Of a DNA stretch of 64,000 nt, positions 1 through 6,922 are shown piece after piece (positions within the stretch are counted from its first letter, which is position 1; each line of letters begins with the position of its first letter). This DNA is from Prolixibacteraceae bacterium (lineage in GTDB: Bacteria > Bacteroidota > Bacteroidia > Bacteroidales > Prolixibacteraceae). The notes under the pieces are model-generated. The model was not told the DNA's origin and searched no databases. It worked only from the letters and a program-made list of their open reading frames with translations. The position numbers and the translations under genes are program-made. Where the stretch lies: NCBI GenBank assembly GCA_019163175.1, contig JAFLKN010000003.1:62001-126000 (forward strand), given 5' to 3'.

Positions 1-461
1 ATACCCAGGGTAAAATAGGCTGCATCCCAGTTGTACTGAGCATTTGGAATATCCAGCTGCGAAACATCCGGCTGGGCAAATTTGCCTTTCAGCTTGATGC
101 GGCCTTCGTAGACCACCACTTCGTATATGCCACGTTTACGCTTTTCCGGAGACAGGGACCCATCTGTTTTTAATGTTTCAGGCAAAAAATGGGCAATTCC
201 ATGCCGTTCAATCGCACCTTGGTTATTCTCATTTTGCTCCTGAACCGAGAATGGAACATTCAGCACCGGGCCGGCCACTACTTGCTTTCCGCCCCATTGG
301 GCGTACAATTCGCTTTTTACTTTTTCGCTGAGTGCGATTCTTTCGTTAATAATCTCCATAATTAAGAAGGACGGAATAAGCAATAGAATCGCCAAGCCCG
401 ATACGATGATCATTTTCACACTGTAACTGTTCATGAATTGTTGAATGTGTTTTGTTTCCAT
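1..461 (-). CDS. creD: CreD family inner membrane protein, 3' part outside window
   Basis: The first 153 codons are present, starting at the ATG complementary to 459-461 and running off the left edge. The N-terminus has a short polar stretch, then one hydrophobic segment (about residues 17-36) and a soluble region with GPVLNVPF near residue 65. This layout and the 'V.GP.L..P' motif fit CreD, an inner membrane protein tied to envelope stress and beta-lactam response in Gammaproteobacteria; its role in Bacteroidota is not established. The gene lies 51 bp downstream of the winged-helix regulator gene, and a palindrome shared with the regulator operon's promoter lies 20 bp before the start, so it is probably controlled by that regulator. 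Confidence 0.8.
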   Translation of the reverse strand, partial: METKHIQQFMNSYSVKMIIVSGLAILLLIPSFLIMEIINERIALSEKVKSELYAQWGGKQVVAGPVLNVPFSVQEQNENNQGAIERHGIAHFLPETLKTDGSLSPEKRKRGIYEVVVYEGRIKLKGKFAQPDVSQLDIPNAQYNWDAAYFTLG

Positions 462-480
462 TGTTTAAAATTTTAAAAGT

Positions 481-497
481 GCTTTGAATTACAAAGT
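481..497 (-). promoter_or_regulatory. Candidate operator before creD (CTTTG-N5-CAAAG palindrome)
   Basis: GCTTTG-AATTA-CAAAGT forms an inverted repeat with 5-bp arms and a 5-bp spacer, 20 bp upstream of the creD start. Together with the TTTAAAAGT beside it, it matches almost base for base the site at 1453-1469. On the minus strand it contains CACTTTG, close to the TAnnTTTG -7 element. An operator for the neighbouring winged-helix regulator is inferred. Confidence 0.55.
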
Positions 498-512
498 GTA
501 CAAATAAAAAAA

Positions 513-809
513 TTATTGATTGCCAATTAGTTCTTCCAATGCCGCCAGATGCTGACGGAACAAACTCTTTCCAAGATCTGTAGCACGGTAGGTAGTGCTG
601 GGTTTCCGCCCAATAAATTGCTTGGAAACCACAATAATCTCTTGCTGTTCCAAAGCTTTCAGGTGACTGGCCAGATTCCCGTCAGTCAACTCAAGTAAGT
701 CTTTCAGAGCATTGAAATCGAGCGTGTCGTTCACCATAAGTGCCGACATGATTCCAAGCCTGATGCGGCTTTCAAATACTTTCTGAAGATTTCCTATCGG
801 GTTCTTCAT
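513..809 (-). CDS. Winged-helix DNA-binding transcriptional regulator
   Basis: This 98-residue protein is a minimal winged-helix domain. Residues about 14-60 give the helix-turn-helix (LKDLLELTDGNLASHLKALE, with the recognition helix at TDGNLASHLKALEQQ). The wing follows, with VVSKQFIGRKPSTTYRATDLG. This arrangement is typical of small ArsR/MarR-like regulators often paired with a membrane protein and creD in Bacteroidota. It has no cysteine metal site and no extra sensor domain. Its start overlaps the stop of the upstream membrane-protein gene by 4 bp (ATGA), so the two are translationally coupled. It probably represses its own operon and creD through the shared palindromes at 1453-1469 and 481-497; the direction of control is inferred. 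Confidence 0.85.
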   Translation of the reverse strand: MKNPIGNLQKVFESRIRLGIMSALMVNDTLDFNALKDLLELTDGNLASHLKALEQQEIIVVSKQFIGRKPSTTYRATDLGKSLFRQHLAALEELIGNQ

Positions 810-1444
810 CGCTCGTATTTATAATACATCACTATTCCATAAATGATGTGCATTAAACCGAATCCTACAGCCCAAAACAGCAGACCATGATTAATGAAAA
901 TTCCGGCCAAAATTCCCAATACGATTTCGGTCAGACCCAAATAATGAATTTCGCCAAAAGTAAATTTACCGGCATTCACCAATGATAAGCCATAAAAAAT
1001 GAGTGTTACCGAAGCCACCAACTCAATATTGTTCCGGAATATCAGAATAGTTGCGAAAATCCCTCCTGAAACCAGAGGAATGAACAAATGCGACAGCAAG
1101 CGTTTGGTCGAACTCGTCCAAAAAGAAAGACCTCCTTTTTTTGCTTTCCTGAAAGAAAAGTAAAAAGCCCCAAAAGATGCAGTAACCAAAATAAGTAACG
1201 CATCAATGGCTAAACGAAATCGGATATCGTTGGTCGGTGAATCGCCCAAGCTACGCAAGTATTCGTCGTATTGCACATGTCCCGAATCCAGAATCAGAAA
1301 ATAAGCAACTGCTGCGCCAATCAAAGCACATACGCCTGCGAAGACGCCCGATAAACCGCTTAATGATAAAAACTTGGAAGATCGTTCCATGATCTCGCGG
1401 ATGGCCTGAAGATCTTCTTTGGGATTGGTCGAATTTGTTTTCAT
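806..1444 (-). CDS. Multi-pass membrane protein of unknown function, co-operonic with the winged-helix regulator
   Basis: The 212-residue protein has an N-terminal amphipathic stretch (about 12-25, LQAIREIMERSSKFLSLSG) and about six hydrophobic segments: 30-52, 80-100, 118-138, 140-160, 165-180 and 185-205. It has no recognisable catalytic motif. Position and 4-bp overlap with the downstream regulator suggest it helps sense the signal or protects the envelope; this is inference only. The promoter at 1464-1493 and a palindromic candidate operator lie immediately upstream, leaving a leader of only about 10 nt. I do not assign a named family. Confidence 0.75.
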   Translation of the reverse strand: MKTNSTNPKEDLQAIREIMERSSKFLSLSGLSGVFAGVCALIGAAVAYFLILDSGHVQYDEYLRSLGDSPTNDIRFRLAIDALLILVTASFGAFYFSFRKAKKGGLSFWTSSTKRLLSHLFIPLVSGGIFATILIFRNNIELVASVTLIFYGLSLVNAGKFTFGEIHYLGLTEIVLGILAGIFINHGLLFWAVGFGLMHIIYGIVMYYKYER

Positions 1445-1452
1445 TTAAAAGT

Positions 1453-1469
1453 ACTTTGAAATACAAAGT
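1453..1469 (-). promoter_or_regulatory. Candidate operator before the membrane protein/regulator operon
   Basis: ACTTTG-AAATA-CAAAGT is a perfect 6-bp-arm inverted repeat, 9 bp from the start codon at 1444. Its left minus-strand arm is part of the -7 element TAACTTTG, so a bound repressor would block RNA polymerase. It is the twin of the site at 481-497. Confidence 0.6.
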
Positions 1470-1493
1470 TAATAATTGAAATTTATAAAACAA
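1464..1493 (-). promoter_or_regulatory. Bacteroidota-type promoter of the regulator operon
   Basis: On the minus strand TTG (1491-1493), a 19-bp spacer and TAACTTTG (1464-1471) match the Bacteroidota primary sigma consensus TTG-N19-21-TAnnTTTG. The -7 element overlaps the palindrome at 1453-1469. Confidence 0.6.
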
Positions 1494-1501
1494 GTGTTGA
1501 C

Positions 1502-1554
1502 AAAAAAAAATTCCGGCTTCACTCCCCTTTTCAGGAAAACGAATACCGGAATTT
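1502..1554 (-). terminator. Rho-independent terminator of the thioredoxin reductase operon
   Basis: The arms AAATTCCGG (1508-1516) and CCGGAATTT (1546-1554) pair perfectly over 9 bp. On the minus strand the hairpin is followed by a run of T (A-run at 1502-1510). It sits 33 bp past the stop of the fusion gene ending at 1588. Confidence 0.75.
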
Positions 1555-1587
1555 CTGAATTTATATTAATCCCTTAAAACTTACAAT

Positions 1588-2856
1588 TTATCCGATTTCG
1601 CGGGTGATTGAGATGGCTGCAATAGTTCCATCGGCAATGGCTGTGGTAATCTGCCTGTACTTTTTGCTGGTCACATCGCCCACGGCAAACACGCCATCAA
1701 TGTTGGTGCGTTTATCCTCATCAGTTTTGATGTAGCCCCACTCATCGAGTTCAAACTGATTGTTGAATATTTCGAGGTTGGGTTTTAGTCCAATAAAAAC
1801 AAAAATACCGTCGGCAGTGATTGTTTTCATCTCTTTGGTTTTCATATCTTCCACTTCAACCACCATTTTATCTCCATCTTTTTTAATCGCACGTGGTTCG
1901 TGCGATAACATGAACGAAACTTTAGGATTCTCAAACGCTTTTTCCTGTGCTGTTTTGTTGGCCTGAAGTTGGTCGAACTGGTGCACGATGGTAATTTTGG
2001 AAGCAAACTTCGAAATGAAATCAGCTTCTTCGATGGCCGAATTTCCTCCGCCCACAACAATCACTTCCTTGTCGCCAAAATATTTGGCATCGCAGGTAGC
2101 GCAATACGAAATTCCTTTGCCGCGGTATTCCACTTCTCCGGGAATGCCCATTTTGTTAGGCGAAGTTCCGGTGGCAACAATAATTCGTTTGGCGCGAATG
2201 GTTTCCTGGTTGTCGATGGTAATTTCCTTTTTCAGAAGATCGATTTTGGTTACGTCAACTGCCACTTTATAGGTTGTTCCGCATTGTTTGGTTTGCTCCG
2301 ACATGTTGTGCCCAAGCAGATATCCGGGCTGCGGATCAATAAATCCGGGATAGTTCGACACCATGTGGGTGGTTGAAACGTATCCACCTGGAAGCGCAAT
2401 GTCGATTAAAACAGTATTTATTTTAGCCTGACACAGGTACAATCCTGCGGTCAATCCGCCCGGACCGGCACCCAAAATAGCCACGTCAACATCCGTTACA
2501 AAAGGTTGCTGCGTTGACATTATATCAGTTACTTTTTCTTTACCGAGAATGTGTTTCAGTTCGCGAACAATTTCGGAGCGCTTAACGCCACCTGCCAAAC
2601 GACCGGAAACTTCTTCACCATCCTGATAAAATAAAAGTGTCGGTGAGCTTTTTACAATTAACTTATCCGACAGTTCGCGGTTTCCCTGACGAAAAATCTT
2701 CACAAATTTAACTTCTTTCCCGAATAGCTTTTCAAGACTTTCCAGTTTCGGTGCAATAGCCTCACATGGAGCACATTCGGTTGAGAAAAAATCAACCAAA
2801 ACATTGCCTCCATTTAATACTTCGGTTTCAAAATCTGATGCATTAATTTCTTTCAT
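1588..2856 (-). CDS. Thioredoxin-thioredoxin reductase fusion protein
   Basis: Residues 1-105 form a thioredoxin domain with an active-site C28-A-P-C31 in place of the usual WCGPC and a cis-Pro loop (SSPT, about 69-72). Residues 122-422 form an NADPH-dependent thioredoxin reductase: FAD-binding GAGPGGL near 130, redox pair C252-A-T-C255-D, NADPH-binding GGGNSAIEEA near 268, and C-terminal GVFAVGDV. The thioredoxin is at the N-terminus, the reverse of the well-known mycobacterial reductase-thioredoxin fusion. The start overlaps the stop of the DUF1847 gene by 4 bp, making this the last gene of the radical SAM operon, before a clear terminator. It would supply electrons to dithiol partners; a target among the Cys-rich neighbours is inferred. 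Confidence 0.93.
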   Translation of the reverse strand: MKEINASDFETEVLNGGNVLVDFFSTECAPCEAIAPKLESLEKLFGKEVKFVKIFRQGNRELSDKLIVKSSPTLLFYQDGEEVSGRLAGGVKRSEIVRELKHILGKEKVTDIMSTQQPFVTDVDVAILGAGPGGLTAGLYLCQAKINTVLIDIALPGGYVSTTHMVSNYPGFIDPQPGYLLGHNMSEQTKQCGTTYKVAVDVTKIDLLKKEITIDNQETIRAKRIIVATGTSPNKMGIPGEVEYRGKGISYCATCDAKYFGDKEVIVVGGGNSAIEEADFISKFASKITIVHQFDQLQANKTAQEKAFENPKVSFMLSHEPRAIKKDGDKMVVEVEDMKTKEMKTITADGIFVFIGLKPNLEIFNNQFELDEWGYIKTDEDKRTNIDGVFAVGDVTSKKYRQITTAIADGTIAAISITREIG

Positions 2857-3410
2857 GGGTGTATGTTTTTTAATTCATTTAAAGGTGCGTGATCATAAAC
2901 GCGGTCTTTCACAACCAGCGTGGTGCAATCTGCTTTCACTTCGCGCTGAAACAAAATATCGTGTCCCAAACAAAGTCCGATCATCACAACCAAATCAACA
3001 TTTTCGTGATTCAATTGTCGCGCCTGCCCAATTGGGTTGCAGGAAACGTTGCATATTGAACTTTCAGGATTTACTTCATTCTGAGGAAGCCCGCCAACGG
3101 TGCACGACACAGGTCGAACATTCAATCCATTACGCCGGATAATTTCAGTAATTTGTTTCACTTGACTTTCCATTCCGTAGCAGTAAGCCAAACCAATTCG
3201 TTTGTACTCCATTTTCTTGGCAAAAGCGATGGTTTCCTGAAGTCTCGACAATGTTCCGGCACGACCAAAATCGACCAATTCCGCTGCAGCCTGAACAATC
3301 TCCGATTCTTCGGCATACTTCTGAATCACCTCATCGTAATCAAACGAAGTTGCTTTACAGGTTGCCGTTTCCCGGCATTGTTTATCGTAAGCGCAATTGG
3401 TGCAGTCCAT
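2853..3410 (-). CDS. DUF1847 family Cys-rich putative metal-binding protein
   Basis: The 185-residue protein opens with a Cys cluster (C3, C6, C12, C18), then a core with YKRIGLAYCYG (about 71-81) and a second cluster in the CNVSCNPIGQA region near residue 120. This pattern matches DUF1847, annotated as a probable metal-binding family of unknown activity. It lies 3 bp after the radical SAM stop and overlaps the thioredoxin-reductase fusion by 4 bp, so all three are almost certainly one transcript. Cys richness beside a thioredoxin system suggests thiol or metal chemistry in the pathway; no enzyme activity can be assigned from sequence. Confidence 0.8.
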   Translation of the reverse strand: MDCTNCAYDKQCRETATCKATSFDYDEVIQKYAEESEIVQAAAELVDFGRAGTLSRLQETIAFAKKMEYKRIGLAYCYGMESQVKQITEIIRRNGLNVRPVSCTVGGLPQNEVNPESSICNVSCNPIGQARQLNHENVDLVVMIGLCLGHDILFQREVKADCTTLVVKDRVYDHAPLNELKNIHP

Positions 3411-3413
3411 CGT

Positions 3414-4715
3414 TTATTCGTTGAAATAATGACCAATACCCAGTTCCAGCAATTCTGTAACAGGGCGGCAATCGTGGCTGTTCAGTGTTCCATTGTAGTT
3501 TTTTGCCATCGATGCACAGCCCCCGCCACAAATCAGGCTCAGGTTGCAACTTTGGCATTTTGGGATCGATAAAATATCGCGTTCCTGCCATTCTTCAACA
3601 GCTTCGGTATTTTTCCTGACTTCAGGATAAAAAGTACCGAGACTTTCGCCGTGCTTTCCGACAGTAGCCGTGCAGGCATATACGTTTCCGGTAAAATCGA
3701 AGGCCCATTCGGTTTTAGTTCCGGTGCAGGCATCAAAAAGAGGTGCGGGCATTTCGCCCTGTTCGAACAAAAATTTCGCCACAGAAAATGCAGGTTTATG
3801 GAATTCGCCGATGTGAGGAAACCGATTCAGCAGATTGTATAAATCCTGATACAATTCGAGTCTTGAATAAAGCTTTTGTTGATTAGCCTGACATTCGTGG
3901 AGTTCGTAATTCCGACCCAATTGGGTTTTGAATAATGGTGAAGCAGTCCAGCCTTTATCGATGGCAAACTGAGCCAGATCCGGCAAATTGTTAATATTTT
4001 GTTTGTCAACTACCATGCGCAAATTGACCGGAAAATTGTTCTCAATTAGAAGATCTACTCCGCGAACAATGCGATCAAAAGTCGGGTTTCCGCCTTTCAG
4101 GTAACGGCGTTGATTATGTGTTTCGCTGGTTCCGTCGAGCGTCACCTGAATTTCGCGAATAATACCTTTCTTTAAAATAGGAATGTATTCTTCCAAATTG
4201 TACCCGTTGGTAACCGTGGCAATTTCGAGATTCAATGCGGTCGCCCGTTCAATAATGTATTCGATGTTTTCCTTGTGGCGCGGGGCATTCATAAATGGTT
4301 CGCCACCAAAAAGGGTGATGTATTTGCGTCTCCCAAAAAACTCTTTCTGGATGTAATCAAAAAACGAGTCTGTAACTTCTTTCGACAAGGCGACTGGTAA
4401 AGCTTCGTAACCTGCCTGATAACAATACGAACAATCGAAATTGCACGAGTAGTTGGTCACAAAAAAGATTTGAACTTCATCCTTCTCACGGTCGTCGAGA
4501 AACTTCAGATACTTTTCGCGGAACAAACGTTTTTCCTGAGCCGGATCGACGATATAGCCATTCTCAATCAGTTCCTGATTTGTTTCGTCAACATTTTGTA
4601 GTTGCCCGAAGGTTTCCTGATCGAGAATATCGGCTTGGCTCGACAATGAATTCACAATGAACCAATTGTCAGAGTCTTTAATCTTTGAAGTAATGTTGTA
4701 TTTGGAGAGTTGCAT
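3414..4715 (-). CDS. Radical SAM/SPASM peptide-maturase-like enzyme
   Basis: The 433-residue enzyme has the radical SAM cluster motif C91-x3-C95-x2-C98 (CNFDCSYCYQ), the GGEP motif (LFGGEPFMN) near residue 137, and a C-terminal SPASM region with Cys at DACTG, YACTA, CQSCNLSLICGGGC and HDCRP. About 80 residues before the barrel (YNITSKIKDSDNWFIVNSLS onward) resemble the small winged leader-binding domain of many RiPP maturases. SPASM enzymes bind extra 4Fe-4S clusters and usually modify Cys, Ser or side-chain carbons of peptides or proteins, as in anaerobic sulfatase maturation and sactipeptides. A 31-codon Cys-Cys peptide gene lies 144 bp upstream on the same strand, the likely substrate; there is no sulfatase nearby. 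Confidence 0.88.
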   Translation of the reverse strand: MQLSKYNITSKIKDSDNWFIVNSLSSQADILDQETFGQLQNVDETNQELIENGYIVDPAQEKRLFREKYLKFLDDREKDEVQIFFVTNYSCNFDCSYCYQAGYEALPVALSKEVTDSFFDYIQKEFFGRRKYITLFGGEPFMNAPRHKENIEYIIERATALNLEIATVTNGYNLEEYIPILKKGIIREIQVTLDGTSETHNQRRYLKGGNPTFDRIVRGVDLLIENNFPVNLRMVVDKQNINNLPDLAQFAIDKGWTASPLFKTQLGRNYELHECQANQQKLYSRLELYQDLYNLLNRFPHIGEFHKPAFSVAKFLFEQGEMPAPLFDACTGTKTEWAFDFTGNVYACTATVGKHGESLGTFYPEVRKNTEAVEEWQERDILSIPKCQSCNLSLICGGGCASMAKNYNGTLNSHDCRPVTELLELGIGHYFNE

Positions 4716-4724
4716 GGAAAAACT

Positions 4725-4850
4725 GATTAGAGATTAACGATTAGAGATTAACGATTAGAGATTAACGATTAGAGATTAACGATTATTGATTTTCAGATAT
4801 CGAAATACTTCTTCAATCATCAATCGTTAATCGTTAATCAGTAATCAACT
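4725..4850. repeat. Four tandem 14-bp repeats plus inverted partner, between peptide gene and radical SAM gene
   Basis: GATTAGAGATTAAC occurs four times back to back at 4725-4738, 4739-4752, 4753-4766 and 4767-4780, followed by degenerate GATTATTGATT. Near 4815-4850 lie inverted relatives (CGTTAATCGTTAATCAGTAATC), so the transcript could fold into a long hairpin just before the radical SAM start at 4715. Such a structure could lower read-through from the peptide gene into the maturase gene, giving more peptide than enzyme; this role is inferred. Confidence 0.7.
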
Positions 4851-4859
4851 TAAAATGCC

Positions 4860-4955
4860 TTAATCGTGGCATCCGGCAATAATCTGTGATTGTTTGGCAC
4901 AGCATTGCGCCTGTTTAATCTGACCCTTGCGGGCTTTTTTTACTAAACTTTTCAT
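4860..4955 (-). CDS. 31-aa Cys-Cys peptide, candidate RiPP precursor
   Basis: Starting at the ATG complementary to 4953-4955 and ending at TAA (4860-4862), this encodes a 31-residue peptide: a basic, Lys/Arg-rich first half (SLVKKARKGQIKQ) and a Cys-bearing second half with adjacent C18-C19 and C29 (QAQCCAKQSQIIAGCHD). It has its own promoter (4991-5020) about 30 nt upstream and lies directly before a radical SAM/SPASM enzyme with a leader-binding-like N-terminus. A charged leader plus a Cys core is what RiPP precursors look like. The alternatives are a small metal-chelating peptide or a chance ORF; the promoter fit and gene order argue against chance. I know no named family with certainty. 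Confidence 0.62.
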   Translation of the reverse strand: MKSLVKKARKGQIKQAQCCAKQSQIIAGCHD

Positions 4956-4990
4956 TCTTGAGAATTTTGTTTTGATTAAACTATAGAGAA

Positions 4991-5020
4991 TAAAAGTACG
5001 TGTTTTGAACTAAAGTTCAA
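4991..5020 (-). promoter_or_regulatory. Promoter of the 31-aa peptide gene with overlapping palindrome
   Basis: On the minus strand TTG (5018-5020), 19 bp, then TACTTTTA (4991-4998) matches seven of eight fixed and variable positions of the TAnnTTTG -7 element with correct spacing. A perfect palindrome, TTGAACT-AA-AGTTCAA (5005-5020), covers the -33 element, a typical repressor position. Confidence 0.6.
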
Positions 5021-5110
5021 TATAAATACTCTCAGACTTTTCAAAAAATATTAACGACTGAATACTCAATATATATATTATCGAGCCAGACTTTAAACTT
5101 GAAACTCATT

Positions 5111-5752
5111 TTAGCAGCAACTAAATTCGTCTTTCTTTGCTGCAATTGTGAAACTTGACACTTCAATTTTACCTTTTGGATAAGGCTGACTTTCTTCCAG
5201 AATTCGGAAATCTTTAAAACCGGTTCGTTTAATAATTTCAACGTATTCGGCTTTGGTAATCGAACCTGCCCAACATTCGGCTACAGCTTCAGGGTCGTTG
5301 GCATATTCTTCAGGAACGGGTTCGCTCGAATAAATGTCGCTAATCACAAACCGACCACCGTTCTTCAGCAAACGGTATATTTCGGCCCATACTTTTGCTT
5401 TGTTTGAAACATGGTTCAGGGTACAGTTCGAAATAATCAGGTTTGCAGTTTCGTCTTCCAAAGGAATCTGCTCTAAATCGGCCTGAATAAATTTTACGTT
5501 TTCAACGCCCATTTTGGCTGCGGTCGCAGTTGCTTTGCGAATCATTTCTTCAGTAACATCAACTCCATATACAAAACCAGTTTCTCCAACTTCTTCGGCC
5601 AGGCGCAAAACATCAGTTCCTCGACCACTTCCCAAATCAATACAAACCTCTCCGGTTTTTGCTTCGCTCTTCTGAGCCGCTCCTCCACATGACAAACAGC
5701 AAGTGTCGTTGGCTAATGCAGAGTATCTTCCAGCTATTTCAATTGTATTCAT
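5111..5752 (-). CDS. ArsM-like SAM-dependent methyltransferase, Cys-rich
   Basis: The start at 5752 is chosen because the promoter at 5774-5804 ends just upstream, excluding the in-frame start at 5794. The 213-residue product has a class I methyltransferase fold: motif I CIDLGSGRGTDVLRLA, acidic loop GVDVTEEMI, and SNCTLNHVSNKAKVWAEI. Motif spacing and the late segment ISDIYSSEPVPEEY...ECWAGSITKAEYVEII resemble arsenite methyltransferases. Cys pairs are prominent: DTCCLSC near residue 18 and a terminal FSCC. ArsM enzymes methylate As(III) on Cys thiolates, but this protein is shorter than usual and no other ars genes are nearby. Its position upstream of the Cys-Cys peptide and radical SAM genes suggests it acts in that pathway, on the peptide or on a bound metalloid; substrate unknown. 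Confidence 0.78.
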   Translation of the reverse strand: MNTIEIAGRYSALANDTCCLSCGGAAQKSEAKTGEVCIDLGSGRGTDVLRLAEEVGETGFVYGVDVTEEMIRKATATAAKMGVENVKFIQADLEQIPLEDETANLIISNCTLNHVSNKAKVWAEIYRLLKNGGRFVISDIYSSEPVPEEYANDPEAVAECWAGSITKAEYVEIIKRTGFKDFRILEESQPYPKGKIEVSSFTIAAKKDEFSCC

Positions 5753-5773
5753 GTATTTCAGTTTTTCGTAAAG

Positions 5774-5804
5774 CAAAGATAAGGCTAAACTCAAAACAAA
5801 ACAA
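5774..5804 (-). promoter_or_regulatory. Promoter of the ArsM-like methyltransferase gene
   Basis: On the minus strand TTG (5802-5804), a 20-bp spacer and TATCTTTG (5774-5781) match the Bacteroidota consensus exactly. Transcription would start near 5767, about 15 nt before the ATG at 5752. Confidence 0.7.
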
Positions 5805-6299
5805 CATATCTAGATTATTTAATATGTTTCTTAATAATGAATTTATATTAAACTTTCAGGCTTAGATTTTACAAAAGTAAATGCCGTAAAAATCTGAATT
5901 AATGCAGATTAAAAATATTTAATTAGAATGAAATAAAATAGTGCTAAAAACAGGGTTACCTAATTTTCGAAAAAGGAATAAAGAAGTAGACCGCTCCAAA
6001 ACCCTGAAAATGCTATTTTCAGAAACTCTTGACATTGGTAATTAATGTCTCAATTTGGATTAACGATCCAAATTTTTCTACTAAAATCTATTACACAGGG
6101 ATTTTCTCTTTCAGGAATTCCTTTTCGCAAACAAAAAATCTATTCGGAATGAAATTTACTTTTCAAACTGAAATCAATAATAATAGATATAATCATCCGT
6201 TTATATTTTATAAAATTTAGACCGACTTATTGATCAATTTATTGTTGAGATCGGGTTTAGTTAAGCGAAATTTTAAAATGATAAAATGCAATTTTTGAC
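5805..6299. other. Non-coding intergenic gap between the methyltransferase locus and the eCIS operon
   Basis: This roughly 500-bp AT-rich stretch separates divergent units. It must hold the promoter of the eCIS operon starting at 6300, but I find no convincing TTG-N19-21-TAnnTTTG match on the plus strand; TATATTTT near 6202-6209 is the nearest -7-like word, without a -33. No terminator, RNA gene or credible small ORF was seen. Confidence 0.6.
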
Positions 6300-6893
6300 A
6301 TGATACATCCCGTCCTTAAGTTTTTGGCAGAACAATTAAATACCTACATCGAAGAGGTTAAAAAACCCGGAGATATACTTGAAGCGCCATACGTTATACT
6401 TCAGAACATTTCCAGACTGGATGAAGATGCTATTAAAAATACCAATAAAGTTTTGATTTCTCTGGTGAATATTTCAGAAGAATCGACCATGAAAAATAAT
6501 CCGGATTATGCTTTGACCAGAAACAATCTGGTCAATTACAACAATCCACCAATCAACCTGAACTTATTTATCATGATTACTTCATTCATGACAAATTATG
6601 AAAATGCGCTCATTTACCTTTCGCATGCCATCACATTCTTTCAGGGCAAATACTCTTTTACGCTAAAAGACAGTACCACTGAAGTGGAGGGTTTGCCTGA
6701 TGATTTTCATATCATCCTCGATCTGTACAACCTTGGTTTTGAACAATTAAACTATGTGTGGAGCACTTTTGGCGGCAAGCAACACCCATTTGTATGTTTT
6801 AAAGTCAGGCTGATTAAGATGGAACGTGAAAGTACACGAGAAATTCATGGAGTGATTAAAGAAGTTCAGATTGATGGTCGAAATAAAAAGTAA
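6300..6893 (+). CDS. eCIS tube/sheath terminator (Afp16/Pvc16-like, DUF4255)
   Basis: The 197-residue protein matches the DUF4255/Pvc16 N-terminal family: an N-terminal helix (PVLKFLAEQLNTYI), a segment with VLISLVNISEES (about 50-61), and a late NYVWSTFGGKQHPFVCFKVR motif. In Afp and PVC this protein caps the distal end of the inner tube and sheath and stops their growth once full length is reached. It is the first gene of the eCIS operon here, as in several Bacteroidota clusters, whereas it comes last in Afp itself. The next gene follows after 29 bp. Confidence 0.85.
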   Translation: MIHPVLKFLAEQLNTYIEEVKKPGDILEAPYVILQNISRLDEDAIKNTNKVLISLVNISEESTMKNNPDYALTRNNLVNYNNPPINLNLFIMITSFMTNYENALIYLSHAITFFQGKYSFTLKDSTTEVEGLPDDFHIILDLYNLGFEQLNYVWSTFGGKQHPFVCFKVRLIKMERESTREIHGVIKEVQIDGRNKK

Positions 6894-6922
6894 GGTATAA
6901 ATCATGTAAATCAAATTATCCA

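Noticed and set aside
4725-4780. Tandem repeats as a CRISPR array
   Set aside because: The units abut with no spacers, and no cas gene is near.
6029-6220. 63-codon ORF in the gap before the eCIS operon
   Set aside because: It starts with TTG, has no ribosome site and its sequence looks like random AT-rich translation.
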